NCBI GenBank assembly: GCA_014529385.2
Contig: CM043958.1
Coordinates: forward strand, 150,916,793-150,980,792
DNA length: 64,000 nt
From: Adiantum capillus-veneris
Taxonomy: Eukaryota > Streptophyta > Polypodiopsida > Polypodiales > Pteridaceae
Direction of reading: 5' to 3'
The notes beneath the pieces are model-generated. The model worked only from the letters and a program-made list of their open reading frames with translations, made no database searches and was not told the origin of the DNA. A program made the position numbers and the translations under genes. Positions 47,931-58,004 of the stretch are shown here, one piece after another (the stretch's first letter is position 1; each line of letters opens with the position of its first letter).

Positions 47931-48059
47931 CTACTCATTGAAGAACCACAAGAAATTGCTATTTCCACCTCCTCTTTGAGCGGGGCCTATGCAACTACAC
48001 ACTGGTTATCTCTATTCTTTCTTGAAAGTCACTCGTGTAATAGCAATGTGCATAATGCA

Positions 48060-49723
48060 TCAAACTTGATAGCTTGAGGGTTTCCTTGGTGCGCCTTACG
48101 TAAATACACAATCTAAACCACTGAAAGACGCAAGGTGGACCTTCAGAACACTAACCGGCGAGCCGTAAGGTAATGCGACAAGCATTAGAGCTTGTCGGCA
48201 AGTCAAGAGCACTAACCAGCGAGTCGTAAGGTAATGCGGCAAGCATTAGACCTTGCCGGAAAGCATTAGAACTTGCCGGCAAGTCGTATGGCAAGTCATA
48301 CGACTTGCCGGTAAGCTCTAATGCTTGCCGCATTACCTTACGGCTCGCCAATTAGTGCTCTGAAGGTCCGCAATGCGTAAATACACAATTTAAACCACTG
48401 AAAGACGCGAGGTGGACCTTCAGAACACTAACGGACAAGCCGTAAGGTAATACGGGAAGAATTAGAGCTTGCCGGCAAGTCATACGACTTGCCGGTAAGC
48501 TCTAATGCTTGCCGCATTACCTTACGGCTCGCCGGTTAGTGCTCTGAAGGTCCGCCTTGCGTCCTTCAGTGGTTTAGATTGTGTATTTACGCAAGGCGGA
48601 CCTTCAGAGCACTAACCGGCGAGCCGTAAGGTCATGCGGCAAGCATTAGAGCTTGCCAGCAAGTCAAGAGCACTAACCGACGAGCCGTAAGGTAATGCGA
48701 CAAGCATTAGAGCTTGCCGACAAGTCATCCGACTCTAATGCTTGACGCATTACCTTACGGCTCGCCGATTAGTGCTCTGAAGGTTCGCAATGCGTAAATA
48801 CACAATTTAAACCACTGAAAGACGCAAGACGGACCTTCAGAACACTAACCGGCAAGCCCTAAGGTAATGCGGCAAGCATTAGAGCTTGCCGACAAATCAA
48901 GAGCACTAATCGGCGAGCCGTAAGGTAATGTGGCAAGCATTAGAGCTTACCGGCAAGTCGTACTAATGCTTGTCGCATTACCTTACGGCTCGCCGGTTAG
49001 TGCTCTGAAGGTCCGCCTTGCGTAAATACACAATCTAAACCATTGAAGGACGCAAGGCGAACCTTCAGAACACTAACCGGCCAGCCGTAAGGTAATGCGG
49101 CAAGCATTAGAGCTTGCCGGCAAGTCCTACGACTTGCCGGTAAGCTCTAATGCTTACCGCATTATCTTACGGCTCGTCTTACGACTTGTCGGTAAGCTCT
49201 AATGCTTGCCGCATTACCTTACGGCTCGCCAGTTAGGACTTGCCGACAAGCTCTAATGCTTGTCGCATTACCTTACAGCTCGCCGGTTAGTGCTCTGAAG
49301 GTCCGCCTTGCGTAAAAAGTGGTTTTACGCAAGGCGGACCTTCAGAGCACTAACCGGCGAGCTGTAAGGTAATGCGACAAGCATTAGAGCTTGCCGGAAA
49401 GTCTTAGGTCTTTTAGTGATTTAGATTGTGTATTTACGCATTGCGGACCTTCAGAGCACTAATCGGCGAGTTGTAAGGTAATGCGGTAAGCATTAGAGCT
49501 TGCCAGCAAGCCGTATCGGACCTTCAGAGCACTAACCGACGAGCCGTAAGGTAATGCGGCAAGCATTAGAGCTTGCTGGCAAGTCACTAATGCTTGCCGC
49601 ATTACCTTACGGCTCGCCAGTTAGTGTTCTGAAAGTCAACCTTGCGTAAATACACAATCTAAACCATTGAAAGACGCAAGGCGGACCTTCAGAACACTAA
49701 CCGACGAGCCGTAAGGTAATGAT
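48060..49723. repeat. Array of interleaved direct and inverted repeats, about 1.65 kb
   Basis: A unit of about 110 bp recurs many times: GCGTAAATACACAATCTAAACC, a CACTGAAAGACGCAAGGCGG spacer, ACCTTCAGAGCACTAACCGG, GCGAGCCGTAAGGTAATGCG, GCAAGCATTAGAGCTTGCCG. It occurs in both orientations, often back to back, and the inner CAAGCATTAGAGCTTGCCGG is itself partly self-complementary. Copies differ by scattered transitions and truncations. The right edge is sharp: CCGTAAGGTAATG changes to AT-rich DNA at 49724. No long reading frame or known element terminus is present. Only 48151-48351 is open on the minus strand, and it is merely the repeat translated. Confidence 0.9.
49247..49393. repeat. Perfect 71-bp inverted repeat with 5-base loop
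   Basis: Arms 49247-49317 and 49323-49393 are exact reverse complements around AGTGG; pairing continues further with mismatches. It lies inside the array above. Confidence 0.95.
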
Positions 49724-50040
49724 ATTTTAAGCAAAATATAGTTAAGTTAAGTTTGGTTATGATATGTTTTGTTAAACTTAGTTTAACTTATCTTGGTTTA
49801 AGATTTGTTAGCTATATGTTAAGTTTATGGTAGATTAGTGCTCACTTTTTCAAGTTATTATTCATGGATGTTAGTTATGAAAAGTATTTAATGCTTGCTC
49901 ACTTTTTCAAGTTATTATTTAATGTTAGTTATGAAAAGTTTTCCTTAATTAGCACTTTATGATTTAAGGTTTGTTACTCCTTGCTTACGACTCAAATGTG
50001 CATAAAGTAATTTATTCTATGTTTATTTAGATTGAATATG
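49724..50040. other. AT-rich spacer with GTTATG-like words
   Basis: TTAAGTTTGGTTATGATATG and similar words recur, and a TTTTTCAAGTTATTATT segment occurs twice (49847 and 49899). The composition resembles the spacer at 51014-51484 on the other side of the transposase-like frames. Confidence 0.5.
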
Positions 50041-50397
50041 GAGGAAAGAATGGCATGTCCTTGTATGCATTGCAAGCATGAGATCTTTCGAAAACGAAAG
50101 ATTTGTGATGAACACATACGTAAGAATGGCCTTTTTTCCACAGTACGAGAATAAGATCTACGTTTTCAGTCTCATGGCAATGAGATTGGTCACGAGTCTC
50201 CTCTCATAGATCTTGCCTCTACCTCACGGACGCAACAAAGAAGGCGAATATCGGACGAACCAACACCAATCGAGTCCACACCACAAACACATGATCCTCC
50301 TCTCCAAGAATTTGAGATGGAAGAAATGTTGGAAACCAAGGTGTACAGGACTAGAGATGGAGCTCCTATTATGGATAGGGTCGGAAAGGCCATGTGA
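50041..50397 (+). pseudogene. CACTA/En-Spm transposase-associated domain fragment
   Basis: The frame from ATG 50038-50040 reads MEERMACPCMHCKHEIFRKR and KICDEHIRKNGLF, matching the zinc-finger-like transposase-associated domain found at the N-terminus of plant CACTA transposases (CPC-x2-C core, then a His-containing helix). A stop near 50151 and the missing DDE catalytic domain show it is a fragment. Later residues (RTQQRRRISDEPTPIE) are linker-like. Confidence 0.6.
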
Positions 50398-51013
50398 CAG
50401 CGGATTCTACAGCTGTGCACTATCCAGTTTGCCCATATAGTGATGGAGCATTGGGATGCTCAGGACGATGAAAGAAAGAATTACATATGTGGTACCATCC
50501 ATAGGGAGTTCAGGCCAGCTGAGGGGTATGACGCAGTGACAAATGAATGGATCATGAGCGTGGCGATTGGGACGATGTCCCATCATCAATCAGAGGCAAG
50601 GGATGCGTACAAATCTGGCAAAGCCGGACTGGTTAGATGCAAAGGAGTGGACATCCATTCATCGAGAGCTACAGGAGCATCCTGACAGGTTGCAGCAGCA
50701 GAGGGACGCGGCCAGAGCACGCATGGAGTCTGCTGGATTGTCGCATCTCGGGAGTGGAGGATACGACACTTTGCGATATGAGTTCGTAAGTGATCTAAGT
50801 TACTTATTATTATTACATGTATATGTTAAAGTCTTGTTAATCATATAGTTACATTTTTCTTAATTGCAGGAGCTCGCCATGAAGCGTCCTCCAAACAGTC
50901 GGGAGGAGAAGTATGCTTACAAACACGGACTCGTTACTCTACTCAATCAGCTGCTCTGCAGGATGAGGGAGAGGCGGTTGATTGGGAGTCATCGCCCACA
51001 TCATGATTTGTAA
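50398..51013 (+). CDS. Possible second CACTA-type protein, C-terminal part with an intron
   Basis: From about 50567 an open frame reads LAKPDWLDAKEWTSIHREL, RLQQQRDAARARMESAG, SHLGSGGYDTLRYEF, then a donor GTAAGTG at 50786 and acceptor TTGCAG at 50869, and continues ELAMKRPPNSREEKYAYKHG to TAA 51011-51013. Both junctions are phase 0. Upstream (50440-50566) a shifted frame reads WDAQDDERKNYICGTIHREF, so a frameshift or another intron must intervene. The layout resembles the accessory ORF of plant En/Spm elements, but I do not recognise a named domain with certainty. It lies between the transposase-associated fragment and the subterminal array. Confidence 0.5.
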
Positions 51014-51484
51014 ATTATTATTTATGTACATATATTGCTAGCAGTGTTATGACATTCATGCATAGTTTTGTTATTTTGTATACAGATTTAGGATTTTGTT
51101 TATGGTTATCATATGTTTGATGTTTATAGTTATGTTATGGTTATGCAAATTTGTTTATGGTTACAGAAGTACGATAATGTATGTTTATGGTTAACTTATG
51201 GTAATGCAAACAATGTTTATGGTTAAACTTAAGGTTGATGTTTATGGTTACGCAAGTTTGTTTATGAATAACTTCGTTCGTTCATGTTTATGGTTATAAA
51301 ATGAGGTTTATGCTTACAGACAGACAGTTATGTTTACGCAATGATGTTAACAATTTATGGTTAAGTTTATGTACGCAATGATGTTTATGTGGGTTGTGCT
51401 TGCAAGTCTTTGTATGATTTCGGTACTTTTTATAGAGAAGTGGATAAAATCCACTAGGTGGAGTACGGTTGGTGTAATTCTCCT
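51014..51484. other. AT-rich spacer with TTTATGGTTA repeats
   Basis: The phrase (G/A)TTTATGGTTA occurs about eight times from 51090 to 51370 at irregular intervals. No reading frame is seen. Confidence 0.7.
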
Positions 51485-51556
51485 TTTGGGCAGACAGTAA
51501 GTGCCTACTGCTGCTGCAGTTTATGCAGCAGCACCTTCACTTGCTGTCTGCCCAAA
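51485..51556 (+). repeat. 72-nt imperfect hairpin
   Basis: Arm TTTGGGCAGACAGTAAGTG pairs with CACTTGCTGTCTGCCCAAA (one G-U), then a small internal loop, then TGCTGCTGCA with TGCAGCAGCA around a GTTTA loop. The shape resembles a plant small-RNA foldback but could be just a transposon inverted repeat. Confidence 0.75.
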
Positions 51557-51569
51557 CAAAATTTGCAGG

Positions 51570-51960
51570 TTTAGGCATCGATACAGCCGTCGGTATATCC
51601 GTCTGTATAGGCGTCTATATAGGTGTCTATATGCGTCTCTGTACAGGGGTCGGTATGTGCCTCTGTATAGGCGTCGGTATGTGCCTTTGTATAAGAGTCG
51701 GTATGTGCCTTTGTATATGCATCGGTATGCGCCTCGGTATAGGCGTCGGTATGCACCTTTGTATACGCGTCGGTATTTGCCTCTATATAGACGTCGATAT
51801 CTGCCTCGGTATAAACGTCTGTAAAGTATTTTAATTCCACCGCTTATACTGACGTGTATACCGTTGTTACGATACCGACGCTTATTTCAGCATCTATACC
51901 GACGTCGGGGATTTAAAATTCTTTTGTACCCGCGTCGGTATATCTGCGCGCCTTCACGCG
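51570..51960. repeat. Subterminal repeat array of a CACTA-like element
   Basis: Repeats of about 12 and 24 bp, consensus near GTCGGTATGTGCCTCTGTATA, run in direct orientation to about 51830, then the same core appears inverted (TATACCGACG) near 51855-51900, and once more direct at about 51936. Dense subterminal arrays of this kind bind the accessory transposase protein in En/Spm elements. Confidence 0.8.
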
Positions 51961-51973
51961 ACGTGTTGTAGTG
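51961..51973 (-). repeat. CACTA-type terminal inverted repeat (right end)
   Basis: Reading inward on the minus strand the end is CACTACAACACGT, which begins with the CACTAC hallmark of En/Spm ends and lies directly outside the subterminal array. The next three bases (51974-51976) are CAT, a possible 3-bp target duplication. No matching left terminus was found. Confidence 0.7.
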
Positions 51974-53640
51974 CATGTGCACGCTTGCCCTCGCTTACGT
52001 AGTAGCATAGCTCCCTCTCTCTCTCTCATTGCATCCCATGGCGATGAGCTATGGTGTAGTTGGTCTGTGTGTGTGGGCAAAGGCAGAGAGGAGTGAGTAG
52101 GTGATAGCATCCTTTTTTGGGGGTGGGAGGGTAGGAGAATATGCACCGAGAATCTCTTGAACACGGGTCTTCAATGCAGCCTCCGTCATGGGATCAAAGG
52201 CGGACAGGCACATGCACAGATCTCAAGGTGTGGACTGACGCCCAACAAAAAAGCACTCTCCATATGAACCCACCACCTAGGTTGTGGCAGCACAATGAGC
52301 TAACCATGCGGGCGTGTGCGTTTCGTTGTCCACAATGCCCAAACAATATCCTATAAAGTAATCTCCAATAGGAAAAAATAAATTAGGAGAAAAAAAGAAA
52401 ACTCGGACATGTCTCTTTAAAATCGGATGACCAACTCTAGCATCTCGTGCCTCTAGCTCCCCACGATGGATCCTATGACAGGGTCTTCGTTCAAGATCCC
52501 GTGTTCTTTAGTCCTAAGGTATGCAACTACTTTATTGGCATGTATATGTGTGCACGGTTCTAGAATCAGTGCAGGTTCTGTTTCATGCTTGATGGGGATG
52601 GGAACTTCTAAAGCAAGAGAGAGAGCTTGCAACACACGGTAGCGAGAGTGGAGAGCGGTTTGGTGCTTCCAGTTTGCATGTCGGTGTGCTGTTTGCAACT
52701 TCGTGGAAGTCCCAAAACGACTTCCAATCTCTTCCTCCAAGTCTATATGCTAGCTATGGTGAGCAACCCACGAAGCACGCTCTCTCTCTCTCTCTCTCTC
52801 TCTAAGGGAGTGCAGGAGAGGGCGATGCACAACCAACTCTCTTTGTAGCTCGTCCATGATCCACTGAGAGAGCTCTCTCTCTGAAGTGGTGGGCCCAAGC
52901 TCTCCATTGAAGCTTGTTCGCTAGGGACGTGTCACTCTTGTCAGTGGTTGCGCGAGGAGGGGCTGCAAGGCAAAGAGACGTTTCTCTGGCTCGCATAGGG
53001 GTGAGGGTGGCTCCTGCCCATGAGGAATTTTTTTTTTTTCTGGGGGGGGGAGGGGGATATTCGCAAGGCATCTCTCTAATAAGTGGGTTTTTATTACTAG
53101 AGAGCGAGCATGAGAGTTTACTTTTGTGTGTGTGTATTGCTCCCTAATGGCTCATCTGCTACTCGGACCTTTTCCTAGCTTTTATTCAGAATCTTCATAA
53201 AATCCTCGAGGCTCATCCCTCATTTTGCGTTGCGTGGGGACTAAAATTACTTTTCAAGAGCAAGTATCGAACTCTAAACAACGAGCATAAAGACCAGACT
53301 TCTTTTCAACGACCAGTCCACCCAAATGCGTCACGCTTGTCCGTTGGATTGTTTCCCCACCTTGCCCCTACTTCGCCACCACATGCCCTCGTACACTGCT
53401 TGCCACTTGCCCCGCATGCTTTGTGCTGCCAAGCTGCCCTCACCTGGTCACCAACTATTCGATTAGCCAAGCCCGCGCCACCTGCCCTCACGAGGTTCAC
53501 CCTTTCCCTTGTAGCTTTCCTTGGCCTTGGTTTTTCCAAGGAATCTCCACAGATTAGGTTTAATATGGCTCCTTTCTAAATTTAGTTTCTTCGCTAGATG
53601 CTACCGCCGCTGCTCATGCACGCGCTCCACCTGCAGCACC

Positions 53641-53705
<65 letters not shown>

Positions 53706-53837
53706 ACCTCTGTTGCACCCTCCTCCCTCTCTGCGAACCTGAACGACCCCCCTCATACCTCATCGTGAGAGAATCCTGCGCCCATCGTTCCCCCCCCCCC
53801 CCCCCCCACTGTTCCTGCAAGGCAACCGGTTGGAGCA

Positions 53838-53876
<39 letters not shown>

Positions 53877-53920
53877 CAGCTCTCATGGGATGAGCAACCA
53901 GGGATGCACAATAACAGGTG

Positions 53921-53961
<41 letters not shown>

Positions 53962-54068
53962 CCAACCCCCTTGCCCTGTAGGACGATCCTAATATGGAAG
54001 AGGGACCGTCGGCAAGCAACCGCCCACCGACCTTGAGAGCGCCGCCTCGTAGAACTTTTGAGAAAGAA

Positions 54069-54105
<37 letters not shown>

Positions 54106-54502
54106 ATCTTCTTGAAATTCGATCTAATTCTTCTTTTTTTTCAAAATCCACCACACATACTAAGCGTCTCTACTAGTGGGAGCTTTAAAATAAAATCCAT
54201 TAGTTCCAAAATCCTTAGAATCTCTCTCGACGAATCGTGAAAGGATGAGGAGGGGGCGAGCTGAATGCCATGAACGCAGGTAGGCCTGCCGCGTGACGTG
54301 AGAGAGACAGAGAGAGCGTGGGCGTCTACTGCGGCAAGCAACCTAGGCATCCACTCTCGCCAGCAACCTAGGCATCCATGCTCGCAAGAGAGAGAGAGAG
54401 AGCCTTGGGAGTCGACTCCCGCAAGCAGCATGCACGTAAAGGAGACGCAAAGCCAGCACACCTGCAAGGTAGAGAAAGAGAGCGAGGTTTGGCTCTCTGT
54501 GC

Positions 54503-54548
<46 letters not shown>

Positions 54549-55000
54549 CCTCAAGCCTTGCACTGCGCCATCCAGAAGAGGAAAGCGTGAGAGAGAGAGA
54601 TGTAATGCGCACATGCACAGTTCACTCTCAAGGTCGTTCACTCTTGAACGGGTGCTGGCCGATTGCAAGATTGCGCACATGCAAACAGTCGTTCATGGAG
54701 CAAATTGCTGATTTTCTGCCAGGCATATCACTGCAGGTGGACGAATCAGGACGATGGGCTATAGAAGCTCCACGTTAGCATCTTGCAGCTTTTGCACGTC
54801 TGTCAGGCAGTGCAATCTTCTTCCCGCCGTGCCAACTTTTGGCGAACGCTTCAGAACGTGATGAAGGGAAGGTGCTCCATTACGATAGAGACGTTCACAT
54901 TCCGGTTTTTTGAGGACAAGGGCGTGGCGGGTCTAGTTTGATGTGGAGTGCACTTTTCGGCCGAACGAAGCGTTGAACGCACACATGTGCGCACCATAAG
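51974..55000. other. Microsatellite-rich DNA, no gene recognised
   Basis: Pure AG/CT tracts lie at 52780-52803, 53643-53704, 53840-53873, 53924-53959, 54074-54103 and 54508-54546, with a 19-C run at 53790-53808 and a G-rich tract at 53042-53055. The open frames in this part are mostly microsatellite translations (Ser-Leu or Arg-Glu) and are not called. The 52453-52740 minus-strand frame has no domain I recognise. Confidence 0.7.
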
Positions 55001-55285
55001 AGAGAGAGAGAGAGCCACACATATGTCGGCACTCACCCTTCCCTTTTCCCCTTCCAAAATCCACTTCCTAATCACCCTTCCCTTTTTCTCTCCTTTCACT
55101 AATGGCTCATTTTTGGATTTTTTTTCCAGCCAGTAGGGGGTAAGTGTTTGTGAGAGAGAGAGAGCCACACGTATGTCGGCACTCACCCTTCTCTTTTCCC
55201 CTTCCAAAATTCACTTCCTAATCACCCTTCCCTTTTTCCCTCCTTTCACTAATGGCTCATTTTTTGATTTTTTTCAGCTGGTACT
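55000..55285 (+). repeat. Tandem duplication, period 150 bp, 2 copies
   Basis: The segment GAGAGAGCCACAC(A/G)TATGTCGGCACTCACCCTTC and the following C/T-rich block to TTTTTCAGC is present with its anchor at 55015 and again at 55165, differing at a few sites. Confidence 0.9.
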
Positions 55286-56407
55286 CCCTATTGGGAGCTT
55301 TGATAGTTTATTCATATATAGGGAAGATTCCTCCCCTATATCAGGGCTGCAAACCATCATGGCCCCTTAACCTTTTAAAAGGTGCTATGAAAGTTTCGAA
55401 CTCACACGGTTTCCCTCGGGAGACATTCTCTGTAGCCAACCCAGCCGGTGCGAGGTGTTGTTAACGCAGGGAAACTTTAAAACAAAAAATTACTATAGAC
55501 GTCATCCCTTCCCTGCAACGTGCGACCCCCTCGTGCCCCATACCTTCTTCGTCTATTGCATCTCGCCTCGCTGACTCCTCGCATCAGTTGTCGCTCACTG
55601 CCTCGCTGTAGAGGGTATCAATTCGAATTCATTTCTTTTTTTCGATTTTTTACAGCTGGGTACCCCCTACTTGTTTTTCATTACCTAGAATCTTTGTAGA
55701 TTTTGTTTGCATACAACATTGTAGGTCAACTAAAATTCTCAAGCTCGTGCATCTAACTTTAGATGGGCTATCGCCAAAGATGCACCTTTCTTGTTTAAAA
55801 AAAAATGTTTGTTCGCCAGCATCTCCTCCCTAACCTTGCTGTTACTGCCATTTACATCACCCACACATTGTCTTCTACCGTCATCCGCATGTCCTACTCC
55901 TCGCCTCGTGCCCAAGTGGTTGGCCATGCAGTCTCAAGGCCGTAGCTCACCACCCACCCCCCTACCCCTCTCTTCCTTTATTTGCCTAACTCTTTCATTT
56001 GCTCCACCATTTCCTTCCCTTCCAATATCAACGCATCTCTCCATATTCTTTCTAATTAACCATGCTTAGAATCATGACAACTTACTGCCTCATCTTTAAA
56101 AAATACAAGATTCCTCTTCCTCTTTGCTTGCAGCCTCATCTTCTCTCCCCTTCCCCAGCCACTTCCTCTTTCCGCCCTTCCCATTCCTCTTAACTGTCAA
56201 AGCCACTTTATCCATAGAAAACAGCCTAAAGCTTCCTTACCACCCAACATATCCTATAGAAAGCAGTTTTGGCATACATACCATCCAAGGCACCACCAAA
56301 CAAGACCTTGTTTTGCAATACCAGCCTTTAACTACCAATGTCACCCTACATTCTTATCTATGTCTTGCTCAATGCCAAATGTGTTCAACGTGCAAAAGGA
56401 AGGAGAA

Positions 56408-56469
<62 letters not shown>

Positions 56470-57833
56470 GGGGGGGAGTTGCAAACAAGAAGTACCAACA
56501 AGTCGTAGACAAGTAGAGCATACTAGGAGATTGCACGCTTGCTCTACTTGCCAAACAAGCAAGAGATGTCTTCAACTTCAAAGGAGCTTACACAATAATG
56601 GGGACAGATTCTTCATAAACAAGATTAAAAGAAAATGGGAACTCCCTATTCGTTAAGTATGCATAAAATTAAACTCATTCAGAGGCCAGTCCTCTTATCA
56701 GGTTAACATATTAGTGGAAGATGGCTTTTTTGCCTGTAGAAGGCCATAGGGTCCTGGTGGAGAAATCGTGCATGTTATAAGCTGTTCATTTCCGAGGGCT
56801 AGATGGTTGCCATGCGTCTGTGAGGGCTCCTAAAGTTAGGGCTCAACTACCTCATGTGTCCTTTTTAGGCCAGGTCTGAGTCTAAATCGTGAGCATGAAG
56901 ACGGGCGCTGTTTCTACAAAGCCAGGGGTCATGAATGCTCCTACGGGTGATGGGGAAGGCCTGGCTTGTCGCGTAGTTCAACAGGAGCTTTATCCCTTAG
57001 CATGATTGCTACTGTACACGCCCACACGACATGAAGAGTATGCTTTGTTTACAGGTGGCGTGGCTCGATTTGCTGTCGTTGGCGTACTCTTTGCTTTGGG
57101 GCTTACTGTGTATTCAATGTCTCCTGGGAGTGCGGTCAAAGCCAGGAATGGGTATCTTCTCTCAGCTCTGTGTTGTTGTGCATTCAATGCGTGATGGGAT
57201 GCCACTCAAATCCAGAAACGTGCAGGCCTGAGGCTTCTTGGGACGAGTTTCGTATGCGTGCTCAACATTTAGTGAGCGCTTGAGTGAACTAGATGGGCAA
57301 AAATGGTATTTGATGTACCTCGAGACCAAGAGTAAACGGTATAGCTCATGGATTTTGAGGGCTAGAACATGTCCATGATTCCATTGAGGATAGCTCAAGA
57401 GACAACAATGTTCTTTAAAATCAGTACCCCGAGAGGCTTGCGTATGCAATTCTGTACAATCCTCCTAAAGTATTCAAAATATTATGGAATGTAAGTTCTA
57501 TTTTTATGGACTTTCTCTTGTCAGTATCAAGTTATCCATGGATCCAAGGTTTTCCTGCTCAGACTTTGTTGTCTTACCTCCCTCTTTATCTACATTCTGT
57601 GCTCGTTATTTTCACCCGATGGGCTCAAATATATATATTCTGTTGTGGTTGTCCTGGCTTTTTTGGTGAGATAGGGGGTTCTCTTGTCATCAATTTATAA
57701 TGTTATTGAAATTTGTTGTGATACTTCTATAATGTCCTCACTATACATGCTCAATCAACGATGTTTGCTTGATGATTTCTACATTCAACAAGGTGTCTGA
57801 AAGCAACATTTGAGAAGATGAAGTTTTGTACAG
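55286..57833. other. Anonymous DNA with a (GA)n-(G)n tract, no gene recognised
   Basis: Pyrimidine-rich to about 56400, then (GA)n at 56410-56458 followed by about 18 G (56459-56476). No retroelement domain or plant gene is recognised; 57006-57231 has overlapping short frames only. Confidence 0.55.
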
Positions 57834-58004
57834 GTTGTTAAGCCATTTGCTGACCCCAACACTCAAAATAAGGTGAAATTTGCCTATGTGAAGGACGGGG
57901 AAAGCCAGAAATCGATGGAAAGTTTGTTTGATTTAGAAAAGCTTGAATCTGCATTTGGACGAAGAACTGCGTGCATGTTCGACAACGAGGAGGCCAATTT
58001 TTGA
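57834..58004 (+). pseudogene. Orphan exon of a Sec14/CRAL-TRIO lipid-transfer protein
   Basis: After an acceptor-like TTTTGTACAG the frame reads VVKPFADPNTQNKVKFAYVK, then ESQKSMESLFDLEKLESAFG and a stop at 58002. It resembles the C-terminal part of the CRAL-TRIO (Sec14) domain of plant phosphatidylinositol-transfer-like proteins (VKPF-DP-T-KV-F and LESAFGG). The second Gly of FGG is Arg and an in-frame TGA precedes a donor-like AAG|GTAGTG. No neighbouring exons of the gene were recognised within 2 kb on either side. It could be a captured fragment or an exon of a decayed gene. Confidence 0.55.

Noticed and set aside
48060-49723. CRISPR array
   Set aside because: The repeats are inverted as well as direct, lack regular unique spacers, and the setting is a plant nuclear genome.
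51571-51840. Protein of Thr-Asp-Ala-Tyr repeats on the minus strand
   Set aside because: It is the translation of the subterminal repeat array, which is open in several frames because its period is a multiple of three.
53614-54711. Several frames of 60-180 codons on both strands
   Set aside because: They are almost entirely Ser-Leu or Arg-Glu translations of AG/CT tracts with no domain.
55380-55470. tRNA gene (TTCGAA and a 3' T-rich tail)
   Set aside because: No A-box at the right distance and no cloverleaf could be drawn. I found no convincing tRNA or rRNA anywhere in the window.
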